This document shows positions 47,201 through 50,839 of a stretch of 64,000 nucleotides of DNA, piece by piece. The DNA comes from Dugong dugon. Taxonomy: Eukaryota; Chordata; Mammalia; Sirenia; Dugongidae. The stretch covers positions 5,527,501 to 5,591,500 of the forward strand of contig CM057475.1 in NCBI GenBank assembly GCA_030035585.1, given 5' to 3'. The notes beneath the pieces were generated by a model, which saw only the letters and a list, made by a program, of their open reading frames with translations, was not told the origin of the DNA and made no database searches. A program made the position numbers and the translations under genes. Position 1 is the stretch's first letter, and every line of letters starts with the position of its first letter.

Positions 47201-47742
47201 CATAACGGCTTGTCTCCCGCCCCACTCATTCCAGGTCCCAACATGGAATTGCCTCATCAGTGGCCATAGGGCGGCGAAAACAAATCTGGCCCCTTCAGGA
47301 TGGCGTTGAATGCATCCCTAAGAAACCCAAACAAGGCAGGGAACCCCGCCCGAGCTCTCAGCTAAGACCAACCGGCCAGCCCCTCTGCCTGGTGCCTGGG
47401 GACTGTCACCATAGGGTTTTCGAGGATGAGGAGGAAATGCGTGTTACTGAGAAGAATCAAACAGAACCTCTGAAGCGGGGCCCTCCGAGCGGGGCAGGGA
47501 GACAGCCTGGGTCGAGGGGACATCCGAGGTCACCAGCTCCTCCCAAACGCTTGCCCGGCTTCGCCCCGGCGCCTCAGACGGCGCGCCCTCCCCTCCTGGC
47601 CCCGGGGCCCGCCGCTCACGCCCGCGTCGGCCGCCAGCGACCAGCTCTGGCTGCTCCTACGAATCTCCTCCACCGACCAAGGCCGCTCCCACACGGGCTC
47701 GGACGCCGGCGCCCGTTCTGGGTCGGGGATCGTTCCGTTCAT
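2163..47742 (-). CDS. WASHC2: WASHC2 (FAM21), N-terminal half: 20 coding exons, 707 codons
   Basis: WASHC2 is the retromer-binding subunit of the pentameric WASH complex, which activates Arp2/3 to build actin on endosomes. I recognised it from the N-terminal segment ([16 protein letters not shown]) and from the chain of acidic LF motifs. Joining twenty AG/GT-bordered exons gives 2121 nt with no stop and every phase matching. Residues 1 to about 220 form the conserved head that assembles with WASH. From about residue 243 the tail is acidic and disordered, with LFa motifs that bind VPS35. The family protein is about 1,340 residues, so the C-terminal half, including the capping-protein-interacting region, lies left of position 1. 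The start at 47742 is the only ATG just before the conserved head and lies in a CpG island. Intact phases argue for a working gene, not a pseudogene. Mammals may carry duplicated copies (A/C in human), and I cannot tell which this is. Confidence 0.96.
2914..3073 (-). repeat. AfroSINE
   Basis: Minus-strand copy ending GCGCCACCAGGGCTCC in plus-strand reading. Imperfect duplication TCTCCARCYATAA on both sides. Confidence 0.88.
3338..3550 (+). repeat. AfroSINE, older subtype
   Basis: Head AGGAGTCCCTGGGTGCTGCA, tail with ACATGGGGTGGCCATGAG. Duplication AAGAATCAYCC at 3327-3337 and 3551-3561. Confidence 0.88.
3690..3746. repeat. (TA)n/(CA)n simple repeat
   Basis: Alternating TATG, CATA, TATATA and CACACA tracts directly before a SINE head. 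Confidence 0.8.
3748..5040 (+). repeat. AfroSINE split by an antisense RTE LINE
   Basis: The 5' half (3748-3861, AGAGCCCTGGTGGCACAGTG head) and the 3' half (4946-5040, ATTACAGCCTTGGAAATCCT onward) join into one normal SINE. Between them sits an RTE copy flanked by AAGATT at 3856-3861 and 4946-4951. Confidence 0.85.
3862..4945 (-). mobile_element. RTE/BovB-like LINE 3' part, inserted in an AfroSINE
   Basis: Antisense RTE from its 3' tail (GTTGTTGTCATTAGGTGCTG) into the C-terminal part of the ORF, 5'-truncated at the segment that on the plus strand reads CTTGAAGCACTTACT. It aligns by eye with the sense copies at 5335 and 41100. About 330 bp near 4408-4742 do not belong to RTE and are a further insertion of unknown type, with a GAGAGA-rich tract at 4577-4606. 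Confidence 0.85.
5335..6130 (+). mobile_element. RTE/BovB-like LINE, 5'-truncated, broken
   Basis: Starts at the RT segment encoding [15 protein letters not shown] and runs to the 3' tail ACACCTAATAACAGCAAC. The frame is broken by indels and stops. The end shares GGGTCATTATGAGTTGGAAC with the AfroSINE tail. Confidence 0.85.
6131..7376. other. Intron 19 remainder, nothing recognised
   Basis: No repeat family identified with confidence; short A-rich runs only. An open stretch at 6589-6853 has no family resemblance. Confidence 0.45.
7377..7549 (-). CDS. WASHC2: WASHC2 exon 19, residues 616-672 plus two bases of 673
   Basis: 173 nt, phase 0 in and phase 2 out at GACAG|GTAAAG. Opens [20 protein letters not shown] and ends with a whole LFa motif, [17 protein letters not shown]. 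Where other exons have DLF or DNLF, this one starts DQW, so the motif split with exon 18 lacks its second LF. Confidence 0.96.
8096..8440. mobile_element. Two MER5-like hAT DNA transposon relics
   Basis: Adjacent copies, about 8096-8282 and 8283-8440. Each has the MER5 pattern: GTGGTTCTCCACT or CAGTGATGCTCAACAGT-type end, TCAGAATC, and CCAGGTGATtct near the far end. Ancient, shared by placental mammals. Confidence 0.7.
8748..8872. repeat. AT-rich low-complexity tract
   Basis: Nearly all A and T with repeated TATTAATA and ACATAATTA words, within intron 18. Confidence 0.7.
9109..9260 (+). repeat. AfroSINE
   Basis: Head GGGAGCCCTGGTGGCACAAT, tail TATGAGCGGGAATCAACTCA. Diverged duplication TATAYAGTTT on both sides. 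Confidence 0.88.
9493..9624 (-). CDS. WASHC2: WASHC2 exon 18, residues 572-615
   Basis: 132 nt, phase 0 both ends, borders TCCAG| and GAG|GTACGT. Opens with [11 protein letters not shown] (second half of an LFa motif) and closes with [10 protein letters not shown] (first half of the next). Confidence 0.95.
9625..10499. other. Intron 17 part, nothing recognised
   Basis: Unique-looking sequence without a recognised element. Confidence 0.45.
10500..10690 (+). repeat. MIR SINE relic
   Basis: MIR pattern: CTCTACATGAGTTACTTAG, GAAAGGTTAAGTTACTTGCC, then TAAACCCAGGGGTCTGAC. Confidence 0.75.
11123..11224 (-). CDS. WASHC2: WASHC2 exon 17, residues 538-571
   Basis: 102 nt, phase 0 both ends, borders AGCAG| and GAG|GTAAAC. 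Encodes [20 protein letters not shown] then [14 protein letters not shown]. It closes one LFa motif and opens the next. Confidence 0.95.
11269..12300 (-). mobile_element. Antisense L1 3' UTR, interrupted by an LTR
   Basis: Begins with a T-run at 11269-11279, then GTTGTTGAGAATATACACAG, and continues to 11714. It resumes at 12238 with CCCCTTCTGATCAAGATTCC. The uninterrupted paralogue at 54122-54660 shows the two parts are one element. Confidence 0.8.
11715..12237 (+). mobile_element. Solo LTR, ERVL-MaLR-like, inside L1
   Basis: 523 bp from a diverged TGTTATGGA start to GACTAAGAYA end; same family as 33418-33939 (GAATTGTGTCCCCCAAAAA, AGATATAAAAGAGAGAAG, GAGAATA.A.TTCTCT). The flanking duplication is too diverged to read surely. 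Confidence 0.8.
12511..12748 (-). mobile_element. RTE/BovB-like LINE 3' fragment
   Basis: Antisense tail GTTGTTTTAGCTGCTGTCGA and the conserved CTTCTCCAGGAACCAGTCC region. 5'-truncated. Confidence 0.83.
12749..13779. other. Intron 16 part, nothing firmly recognised
   Basis: Around 12830-13010 a pyrimidine-rich stretch followed by TTTAAATAAATGAAA looks like an LTR with poly(A) signal, but I cannot place a family. Confidence 0.35.
13780..14275 (+). mobile_element. MLT1-like LTR relic
   Basis: The order of AGCCACCAGGTAAGATGTCC, GACCACACGGAGACAGAGA, AATAAAACAATTGGTG and GCCACTGAATTTTGGAGTG follows the MLT1 LTR plan. Confidence 0.65.
14325..14640 (+). repeat. Old mammalian-wide repeat, family unresolved
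   Basis: CCACACACTAGCCCAGGTGT, AACAAAACGTCCTTGCCCTC and ATGGAGTTTATCCTAATTGG follow a widespread old repeat. Related pieces are at 16090-16400 and 43770-44130. Confidence 0.5.
14683..15050. repeat. Minisatellite, 53-55-bp unit, nearly 7 copies
   Basis: Units contain GGGCCAGTGGGGCTGCCACA; the GGGCC word recurs at offsets of 54, 55, 55, 55, 53 and 55 bp. Lies in intron 16 of WASHC2. The array gives open frames on both strands, which are by-products. Confidence 0.92.
15051..15963. other. Intron 16 near exon 16, nothing recognised
   Basis: No element identified. A 112-codon minus-strand open stretch at 15391-15729 has no recognisable motif. Confidence 0.45.
15964..16050 (-). CDS. WASHC2: WASHC2 exon 16, residues 509-537, first half of an LFa motif
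   Basis: 87 nt, phase 0 both ends, borders AAAG| and GAG|GTACAG. Encodes [19 protein letters not shown] then [10 protein letters not shown], whose partner DLF is on exon 17. Confidence 0.95.
16090..16400 (+). repeat. Old mammalian-wide repeat, family unresolved
   Basis: CAAGCATTCATTCAGAAAAC, ACCATGTGCTGGGGGAACAG and GTTCCAGGCAGAGGGAGCCA match the element also seen at 14325 and 43770. Confidence 0.5.
17330..17575 (+). mobile_element. Old L1 (L1M) 3' end
   Basis: TGATGAAGTATTTAGGGGTGA and GTATGTTTGAAGTTTTTCAT are typical of old L1M 3' ends. Confidence 0.65.
17661..17785 (-). CDS. WASHC2: WASHC2 exon 15, residues 467-508
   Basis: 125 nt, phase 1 in and phase 0 out at AAG|GTGAGC. Encodes [20 protein letters not shown] and a charged tail ending NKARAEKK. 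The acceptor is uncertain: two AGs 6 nt apart (first exon base 17785 or 17791) are both in frame and differ by residues DK. The pyrimidine tract is short (CTTTTTAAAG). I chose 17785 because it gives the usual family length. Confidence 0.92.
17947..17968. repeat. (CAA)n simple repeat
   Basis: Five or six CAA triplets in intron 14. Confidence 0.8.
18250..18500 (-). mobile_element. Possible old L1 relic
   Basis: TGGATGTCTTCCCATACCAG and GGGTAGTTTCCAACC...GGCTGCAGTGAAC resemble antisense L1 3' regions. Weak. Confidence 0.4.
18890..19030. mobile_element. MER5-like DNA transposon relic
   Basis: AGTGTGAGCCACAGACCAGC, GGCACCTGAGAACTA and CAATCAGAATCACATG follow MER5A order. Confidence 0.6.
19522..19701 (-). 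CDS. WASHC2: WASHC2 exon 14, residues 407-466, with a full LFa motif
   Basis: 180 nt, phase 1 in and out, borders CCACAG| and ACAG|GTATAG. Encodes [18 protein letters not shown], a proline-rich linker, then [16 protein letters not shown], a whole acidic LF...FF motif inside one exon. Confidence 0.96.
20079..20138 (-). CDS. WASHC2: WASHC2 exon 13, residues 387-406 plus first base of 407
   Basis: 60 nt, phase 1 in and out, borders TTTTAG| and TTAG|GTATGT. Encodes [20 protein letters not shown], a conserved non-acidic spacer of the tail. Confidence 0.94.
   Translation of the reverse strand, partial: NLHPPNLERESQQELSLYF
20864..21790 (+). mobile_element. MLT1-like LTR, internally expanded
   Basis: CTATGGACTGAACTGCGTCC at the start, AGTCCTAACCCCTGTACCTA, then CAGCACTGTAAGAAAATAAA and a TGGCAGCCGTGTCACTAAGAC end. 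Same plan as 32683-33060, but 500 bp longer because of the array below. Confidence 0.75.
21083..21694. repeat. Minisatellite, 122-bp unit x 5, within an LTR
   Basis: GTCTACAAGCAGCAAAGGGA recurs at 21083, 21205, 21327, 21449 and 21572. Units are nearly identical, with single-base changes and two 1-bp insertions, so the expansion is recent. Confidence 0.95.
22151..22208 (-). CDS. WASHC2: WASHC2 exon 12, residues 368-386 plus first base of 387
   Basis: 58 nt, phase 0 in and phase 1 out at GAAG|GTGAGC. Encodes [19 protein letters not shown]. The leading SDLF completes the LFa motif begun in exon 11. Confidence 0.93.
22326..22470 (+). repeat. AfroSINE
   Basis: Head GAGCCCTGGTGGGACAGTAG. Perfect 13-bp duplication ATTTACTGTTCTG at 22313-22325 and 22471-22483. 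Confidence 0.92.
22778..24452. repeat. Large minisatellite, 27-bp unit (24 and 28 variants), about 60 copies
   Basis: Plus-strand unit ATCACTGAGGACACAGCC followed by GTGGGGAGC. Some units lack 3 nt (ATCGAGGAC). The left edge (22778-22940) has 28-bp units with GACATCCCTGACACC. Variants CCATGG, CTGTGG and CCACGG at the CpG suggest CpG decay. It fills most of intron 11 and stops 6 nt from the exon 11 donor. Units divisible by three keep frames open on both strands; I do not count these as genes. Confidence 0.97.
24459..24577 (-). CDS. WASHC2: WASHC2 exon 11, residues 328-367, with LF motifs
   Basis: 119 nt, phase 1 in and phase 0 out at GAG|GTGAGT. Encodes [20 protein letters not shown], a glycine-rich GGLFSGGKG, and the first half of an LFa motif, GLFDDEEDE. 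The second half (SDLF) is on exon 12. A minisatellite array begins 6 nt past the donor. Confidence 0.96.
24976..25321 (+). repeat. SINE with tRNA-Gly-like head and AfroSINE/RTE-like tail
   Basis: Head GTGGTTCACTGGTGGAATTC ... GTTCAATTCCTAGCCAATGC follows tRNA-Gly, with a TCC triplet in the anticodon place. Tail has ACATGGGGTTGCCATGAGAC. Perfect 10-bp duplication CTAGCTTAAT at 24966-24975 and 25322-25331. Length 346 bp. Confidence 0.85.
25631..25687 (-). CDS. WASHC2: WASHC2 exon 10, residues 309-327 plus first base of 328
   Basis: 57 nt, phase 1 in and phase 1 out, borders CTCAG| and GACG|GTAGGC. Encodes a short basic stretch, [18 protein letters not shown], set between acidic LF motifs. Confidence 0.92.
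25903..26068. repeat. Minisatellite, 40-42-bp unit x 4
   Basis: TTCACCTCAC begins at 25903, 25945, 25987 and 26027. Lies in intron 9. Confidence 0.88.
26363..26446. repeat. 42-bp tandem duplication
   Basis: CCTCAGTGAAGCCCRGGAGA followed by GGGCCCCGCCTCTCACTCAC occurs twice in a row, 33 bp from the exon 9 donor. Confidence 0.9.
26479..26566 (-). CDS. WASHC2: WASHC2 exon 9, residues 280-308 plus first base of 309
   Basis: 88 nt, phase 0 in and phase 1 out (ACAG|GTAAGT). Encodes [19 protein letters not shown] then [10 protein letters not shown]. The basic [15 protein letters not shown] segment is highly conserved in FAM21 proteins. Confidence 0.95.
26567..27115. other. Intron 8, nothing recognised
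   Basis: Short intron without a recognised repeat. Confidence 0.5.
27116..27226 (-). CDS. WASHC2: WASHC2 exon 8, residues 243-279, start of acidic LF tail
   Basis: 111 nt, phase 0, borders CCTTAG| and CCT|GTAAGA. Encodes [20 protein letters not shown] followed by [17 protein letters not shown]. It carries the first LF of the tail (CDLF) between two acidic runs. Confidence 0.95.
27505..27549 (-). CDS. WASHC2: WASHC2 exon 7, residues 228-242
   Basis: A 45-nt phase-0 microexon with borders AAGCAG| and CGG|GTAAGG. Encodes [15 protein letters not shown]. Its identity rests on the SDEDFA..SD pattern and on exact phase fit with both neighbours. Confidence 0.9.
27550..28748. other. Intron 6, nothing recognised
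   Basis: Unique-looking sequence; no repeat family or extra exon recognised. Confidence 0.5.
28749..28810 (-). CDS. WASHC2: WASHC2 exon 6, residues 207-227
   Basis: 62 nt, completes the split Glu codon from exon 5 and ends in phase 0 at GAG|GTAAGG. Encodes [20 protein letters not shown], a serine and glutamate-rich linker between head and tail. Confidence 0.93.
29257..29826 (+). mobile_element. Solo LTR of the same ERV-L family as the provirus
   Basis: 570 bp, TGTGATTG ... CTAAGACA, with a perfect 5-bp duplication GTACT at 29252-29256 and 29827-29831. Its start (GTGTGTTAACTTGGCTGG, CATGATTCTCAGTGGTTTGG) matches the minus-strand LTR at 58033-58599. Confidence 0.92.
29890..30375 (+). mobile_element. 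Old L1 (L1M) 3' end
   Basis: GATAATGACACTGTGGTTATG, TGGGCATGGTGCCTGTGTG and CTCTCAAATAGCTTCAGAAAA follow the L1M 3' end. Confidence 0.65.
30418..30511 (-). CDS. WASHC2: WASHC2 exon 5, residues 176-206 plus first base of 207
   Basis: 94 nt, starts in phase 0 and ends in phase 1 (GAAG|GTGCTC). Encodes [20 protein letters not shown] then [11 protein letters not shown]. The [14 protein letters not shown] stretch is a hallmark of the family's head region. Confidence 0.95.
30690..31092 (+). mobile_element. L1-lineage LINE 3' UTR
   Basis: CAAAACTATGGCCCCGGATG, AGGAGTGTGCTTCTTAGTTC and ATGTGTATAAATTTTTGTATG parallel 43340-43680. Ends CACGATAAAAAAA. Confidence 0.75.
31371..31574 (+). repeat. AfroSINE, full length
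   Basis: Head GAAGCCCTGGTGGCGCAATG, middle AAGATGTGGTAGTCTGCTTC, tail GTTGCCATGAGTCAGAATTA. Duplication TTCAYATGACT at 31360-31370 and 31575-31585. Confidence 0.92.
31586..32682. other. Intron 4 part, nothing recognised
   Basis: Purine-rich at 31590-31880; no family assigned. Confidence 0.4.
32683..33060 (+). mobile_element. MLT1-like LTR relic
   Basis: GAAGTCCTAACCCCTAGGAC, CTTATAAAGGAGGTGAGTCA, CCAGAACTGTGAGACAG and TTTTGTCATGGCGGCCCCAG in MLT1 order. Lacks the 122-bp expansion of 20864-21790. Confidence 0.78.
33110..34180 (+). mobile_element. Old L1 3' region split by an LTR
   Basis: CACTCCTGGGCATTTATCCC, GCAGCTTTATTTCTGACAGC and AAATGTCCTTCAACAAGTGA before 33417; GGTGGATAACAGATTAATGG and GGAATTCCTTATCTTGATTG after 33945. 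Confidence 0.8.
33418..33939 (+). mobile_element. Solo LTR, ERVL-MaLR-like, with target duplication
   Basis: 522 bp, TGTTATGGATTG ... ACTAAGACA, flanked by ATATG at 33413-33417 and 33940-33944. Inserted into the old L1. Confidence 0.92.
34341..35041. other. Intron 4 end: MIR/L2-like remnants only
   Basis: AGTAAGTGCTCAATGAATG near 34890 resembles a MIR or L2 end; the remainder is unassigned. Confidence 0.4.
35042..35215 (-). CDS. WASHC2: WASHC2 exon 4, residues 118-175
   Basis: 174 nt, phase 0, borders TGTAG| and |GTAAAG. Encodes [20 protein letters not shown], then [18 protein letters not shown] and an acidic run ending VELILEPK. Conserved head-domain helix and linker. Confidence 0.95.
35430..35580 (+). 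repeat. MIR SINE relic
   Basis: ACTTTGAAGTCAAGTAAGAT, CAGCACTGCCACTTTCTAA and GTTCATCATCTATAAAATC follow MIR. Confidence 0.7.
35581..37785. other. Intron 3 remainder, nothing recognised
   Basis: No repeat family placed with confidence and no additional exon. Confidence 0.45.
37786..37848 (-). CDS. WASHC2: WASHC2 exon 3, residues 97-117
   Basis: 63 nt, phase 0, borders TTTAG| and |GTACTT. Encodes the acidic linker [20 protein letters not shown] plus Q. It is separated from exon 2 by an 8.8-kb intron filled with L1 and RTE copies. Confidence 0.93.
37849..39370. other. Intron 2 part: weak old-L1 traces
   Basis: AAAACTGCACTTTAAGAGTG-like sequence at 38560-38625 resembles an L1M end. A T-run sits at 38409-38427. 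Otherwise unassigned; a 158-codon plus-strand open stretch at 38983-39459 lacks known motifs and ends inside L1 sequence. Confidence 0.4.
39375..39862 (+). mobile_element. L1 3' region
   Basis: AACAACCTAAATGTCCATCA, GTGGAATACGACTCAGCCAT and GATATGATCCCACTAATATG, ending ACAATAAAACTATAAAAA. Confidence 0.85.
40072..41895 (+). mobile_element. RTE/BovB-like LINE, long 5'-truncated copy with RT domain
   Basis: Broken ORF with RT blocks in order: [14 protein letters not shown] (40455), [13 protein letters not shown] (40590), [13 protein letters not shown] (40813), [17 protein letters not shown] (40975), [12 protein letters not shown] (41111). The catalytic D of block A and the YADD box are visible. 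Stops and frameshifts make it inactive. The end is GGTCGCTATGAGTCGGAACC ... CACCTAATAACAACAACAAC. Confidence 0.92.
42118..42520. mobile_element. Tigger-like DNA transposon relics with inverted ends
   Basis: 42118-42172 begins ACAGTCATGCATCATTTAAC, a Tigger-group end. 42178 onward (CCTGGGTTACGAACATCCG) is matched in inverse by CATAATCCAGGGACTGCC at 42500-42517, giving a nonautonomous element of about 345 bp. Confidence 0.6.
42525..43682 (+). mobile_element. L1 3' end including a lineage-specific 3' UTR
   Basis: GAATACTACGCAATGATAAA and GAATTTAGTCAGTCACAGAA are typical L1; the following UTR has GGGGTCTTAAAAGCTTGCAA. This joins the L1 body to the 3' ends seen alone at 1-590 and 30690-31092. Confidence 0.82.
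43770..44130 (+). repeat. Old mammalian-wide repeat, family unresolved
   Basis: TTCATTCAAATATTCACTGA, GTGCTGGGCCCAAGGAATAC and GAAGGGCTTCCTGGGGAAGT; same family as 14325 and 16090. Confidence 0.5.
44131..46640. other. Intron 2 end, nothing recognised
   Basis: Unique-looking sequence; A-run at 45420-45436. A 119-codon open stretch at 44822-45181 has no recognisable motif. Confidence 0.4.
46641..46805 (-). CDS. WASHC2: WASHC2 exon 2, residues 42-96
   Basis: 165 nt, phase 0 at both ends, bordered by AATAG| and |GTGAGT. It encodes [20 protein letters not shown], then a helical stretch ending NTQFIEN. This is the head-domain helix that the family uses to join the WASH complex. Confidence 0.95.
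46806..47459. other. Intron 1, nothing recognised
   Basis: Short intron that becomes GC-rich towards exon 1. Confidence 0.5.
47620..47742 (-). CDS. WASHC2: WASHC2 exon 1 coding part, residues 1-41
   Basis: Begins with ATG at 47742 (context CTGCAGATGAAC) and ends at donor GGC|GTGAGC in phase 0. It encodes the strongly conserved head start, including [16 protein letters not shown] and [11 protein letters not shown]. It lies inside the CpG island. The family start in human has a second Met; only one is present here. Confidence 0.95.
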
Positions 47743-47950
47743 CTGCAGCGGGAAGGACGAGAAGAGGAGCTGAGCTGTGACGGCGGCACCCGCGACCCAG
47801 CCCGGCCCCGGCCCAGCCCGGGGCCGCCCCCCTCACCATCCCGGCCGCACGGCTTGCGGGGCTCAGGGGTTACGATGCCCGAACCCGCGGACCACCGCAG
47901 AGATCCGGAAGCCGAGCGCGCAGTGGCGCGGCTCGGGCTGATGACCCGGC

Positions 47951-47991
47951 CTCACGTGATCATATATCACGTGACCGAGTCTCCACGTGAC
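47951..47991. promoter_or_regulatory. Three CACGTG E-boxes (CLEAR/USF-like cluster)
   Basis: CACGTG occurs at 47953-47958, 47968-47973 and 47984-47989, about 210-250 bp upstream of the ATG. The flanks (TCACGTGAT, TCACGTGACC, CCACGTGACC) approach the TFEB/TFE3 CLEAR consensus GTCACGTGAC. USF and MYC-family factors bind the same core. Spacing is 15 and 16 bp, about one and a half helical turns. Confidence 0.6.
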
Positions 47992-48616
47992 CGGCCGTAA
48001 GTTGCCATCACGTCCACCCAGGCCTGTGGGAGAAGCTGCATCCCCTGGCTGGGAATGGGAGATGGAATCCTCCTGCTGGTCTGGAACCGGTACCCGACAC
48101 CAGTGAGCGCTAAGGAGGTGAGGGTCAGCTCGGTGACGCTTCAACGCGAAGTTCCAGTTAATAATCAGGGTCTGCAGGTGGAGGGACTGGTGTGGGGAGC
48201 CAAAGGAGTCTGTGCAACAAGCAGCCAAGGGGTTTAAACTTCGAGCGATGTGGGCTTAAGAAAAAGCCCTTTGTCTGTTCCCTTGCTACATCTCCACTGC
48301 CTATCGCAGGACTGGCGCACAGGCCCTTAGTGTATGGACAGTGACTGAACTGGGGGCCTCATCGTGCTCTTGATCTCTGTTTCAATTCACTGTGTAGGGC
48401 CTGCTTAAAATCTTTTATCACGTTGGCATTGCCTTTAGATTAAAGTCCAAAGACAAAAACCCTTGATGATCGGATCCTTGCCTGCGAATTCATCCTCAGT
48501 TGACCCCGCTCCTTACCTCCCACTAGACCTCTCACACTTCTGAACTTCCTTCTGCTGAGTTGCTCTTGTGTCAGGCAAACTTAATTTTTTAAATAAAAAT
48601 CTAACTTGTTTTCATT

Positions 48617-49095
48617 CCTTTGTGACCAAGCAAGTTACTTAACCTCTGTGAGTTTGTCTTCTAAGTAATATGAAGTTACATATTTTGCAAGGATGTGAAC
48701 TTAAATGTATTATCTGTGAAACAGCTAGGACGGTCCTTGGCATATGGTGAGCATTCAGCATAGATCTTGCCACTCACTTCCCCCATCCCCTGGTTTCTCC
48801 AACTCTTGGGCACTCTTAGTGTTCAGTTGTCACCTCAGTGAAGCCTTCCTTGACTGTCCCATCAAGTACAGCTTAGGTACAACCCTCACTTACTTTCTGT
48901 TTGTACGAATATGTATCATAAAGTATTACATTGTATTGTAGTCACATATTTGCATACTTGTCTCCCATTCAATAATAATTGCTAAAATTAGGAAGGACAC
49001 AGTATTTACCAAATGCTTTTTACGTTTGATTCAGTTAATTCTCAGGACAACTCTACAAGGTAGGGATGATTTGTTTCCTCATGATTAAAATCAGG
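48617..49095 (+). repeat. MIR and L2 relics upstream of WASHC2
   Basis: CAAGCAAGTTACTTAACCTC and GGCATATGGTGAGCATTCAG (48617-48760) are MIR; 48780-48890 has an L2-like AGTGAAGCCTTCCTTGACTG; 49008-49095 has CTCAGGACAACTCTACAAGG, MIR. Confidence 0.6.
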
Positions 49096-49111
49096 TTATG
49101 CATTTTTTTTT

Positions 49112-49151
49112 AGGAGCCCTGGTGGCACAGTGGTTAAAACCACATGGTTGC
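49112..49151 (+). repeat. AfroSINE head, truncated
   Basis: AGGAGCCCTGGTGGCACAGT then stops where an antisense LTR starts at 49152. Confidence 0.8.
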
Positions 49152-49320
49152 TGTCTTAGTTATCTAGTGCGGTTATAACAGAAATACCACAAGTGGATGA
49201 CTGTAATTAAGAGAAATTTATTCTCTCACAGTCTAGGAGGCTACAAGTCCATATTCAGGGCACCATCTCCAGAGGAAGGCTTTCTCTCTGTTGGCTCTGG
49301 GGGAAGGTCCTTATCAGTCT
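49152..49320 (-). mobile_element. Antisense LTR 3' end of the 33418 family
   Basis: TGTCTTAGTTATCTAGTGCG, then AGAGAAATTTATTCTCTCAC and CAGAGGAAGGCTTTCTCTC, are reverse complements of the end of 33418-33939. Confidence 0.75.
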
Positions 49321-50276
49321 TAATTAATCAGAAAAACACTAATGTGGTGGTGTTAAACCTCATCTGACTTCAGGGGAGAGATGAGAATCACCATCAGCAC
49401 AAAGCTGATTCCTATGAGGTGGAGGTCAAACATACCTCCACTTTCCAACCTTTTCACCAATTCTAACACAGCTGTTCCTTCCATGACACTGACTACCCAT
49501 CTTCTGGGTTTGATAGTTCATTACAACGGCCACACAGAACTCACAGGCCATACTTAAGTGGCTTATTAAGGAAGTAACGGTACAACTTGGGATCAGGATC
49601 AACAGGCTACAACTCTGCATCAGGATCAGGAAGCATGTCGGCAAAGCCTAAAAGGCTTCCCGGAAGTGGTGAGTACATCCCTCCCTTCTTCAGTGCAGGG
49701 CAGCTCTCTCACCTCCTCTTGGCCATGCAAGCAAGCAACCCTTTTCTCTGCCATGCACACCCCCTCTCAGCCTTGCAAGCATCCTCTTAGCCCCCTCAGG
49801 ACAGACTCTTATCGTCCCCTTCAGGACAGGCTCCTCTCTGCCCCCTCAGGACAAGCTTCCTCTTGGCCATGCATGCCCACTCTCAGTCATACAGGCCTCT
49901 CTACCAGAGGCCCCTCCATTGCTAACCGGCCCAGCTCCCAGCCAGCGTAGCAGCTTTGTTCAGCTCTCTTAGCTGCATTCCTAGCAGTATTTTTCTGCCA
50001 TCACCATGAGCTGTGCCACAGGGCCCCTGCTGGGCCTCTCACTGTCTTCGCTGTTATAGCCTTTGACACATGTTAAAGCTCTTTTAGGAGTTTTCTCACC
50101 TCCCCTCTATCTGCTGCTTCTCTCTTCTTGCTTCTCTTGCCTTTTCTCCTTTTTTGCTTCTTTCTTCTTTCTGAAACCTTTGTAGGGTTGGCTTCATATA
50201 AGAGCAAACTCCTTGTCAATTTCAAAGCATGGCCCTCCCAGCAGGGCCACGAGCTGGCCAATACCCTCAGTGGACC
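49321..50276. other. LTR-like region with CAGGACA sub-repeats, unresolved
   Basis: GAACTCACAGGCCATACTTA and TTAAGGAAGTAACGGTACAA resemble an ERV LTR in antisense. 49700-49870 has imperfect repeats of CCCCTCAGGACAGRCTC and TTGGCCATGCA. No firm family. Confidence 0.35.
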
Positions 50277-50308
50277 ATAGTCACTTCATTTGCATAGTCT
50301 ACTTCAGG

Positions 50309-50514
50309 GAGCCCTGGTGGCGCAATGGTTAAAGGGCTTGGCTGCTAACCGAAAGGTCGATAGTTCAAACCTACCAGCTGCACCAAGGGAGAAAGATGTG
50401 GCAGCCTATTTCTGTGAAGACTTACAGCCTTGAAACCCTATGGGACAGTTCTCCTCTGTCCTGTAGGGTCACTATGAGTCAGAATCAATGGCAGTGGGTT
50501 TGGGTTTTGGGTTT
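50309..50514 (+). repeat. AfroSINE, full length
   Basis: Head GAGCCCTGGTGGCGCAATGG. ATAGTYACTTCATTTGCATAGTCT-type duplication of 24 bp (one mismatch) at 50277-50300 and 50515-50538, with 8 extra bases before the head. Confidence 0.92.
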
Positions 50515-50839
50515 ATAGTTACTTCATTTGCATAGTCTGTAGTATATTGAAAGATCCCTGCAAGGGGAGTAAAATAGACCAATCACAGGGCAGGCTGCCG
50601 CTCAGGGCCAGGCAAAGATTATCAGATGATCAAGTTGTATACGGTTTACCCAAGAAATGTCAATCAACCTGGACAAAAGTAACCTTCTGGGGTAGAAAAC
50701 TAGGGCAAAGGTAACTCCTCAGGGGTTAGAGGGAAAAAAAATCTCTCAAACTATTTTTCCAAAGAACCAAGGCAAAAGGCCACATAAAGGAACTCATTTC
50801 ACCACGAACACTGAAAAAGAAAGACGGGGGGACTAGCAT

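Larger units (their letters stand above)
47460..47995 (-). promoter_or_regulatory. WASHC2: CpG-island promoter and 5' UTR of WASHC2
   Basis: GC-rich, CpG-dense sequence surrounds exon 1 and stops sharply near 48000, where ordinary AT-richer DNA begins. It lacks a clear TATA box, as is usual for a housekeeping CpG-island promoter. The transcription start cannot be fixed from sequence; it should lie between 47743 and about 47930. An open frame of 246 codons on the plus strand here is a by-product of GC richness. Confidence 0.8.

Noticed and set aside
47260..48000. 246-codon plus-strand open frame over the WASHC2 promoter
   Set aside because: GC-rich island with few chance stops; overlaps exon 1 in antisense; low-complexity Pro, Arg and Ala composition; no family resemblance.
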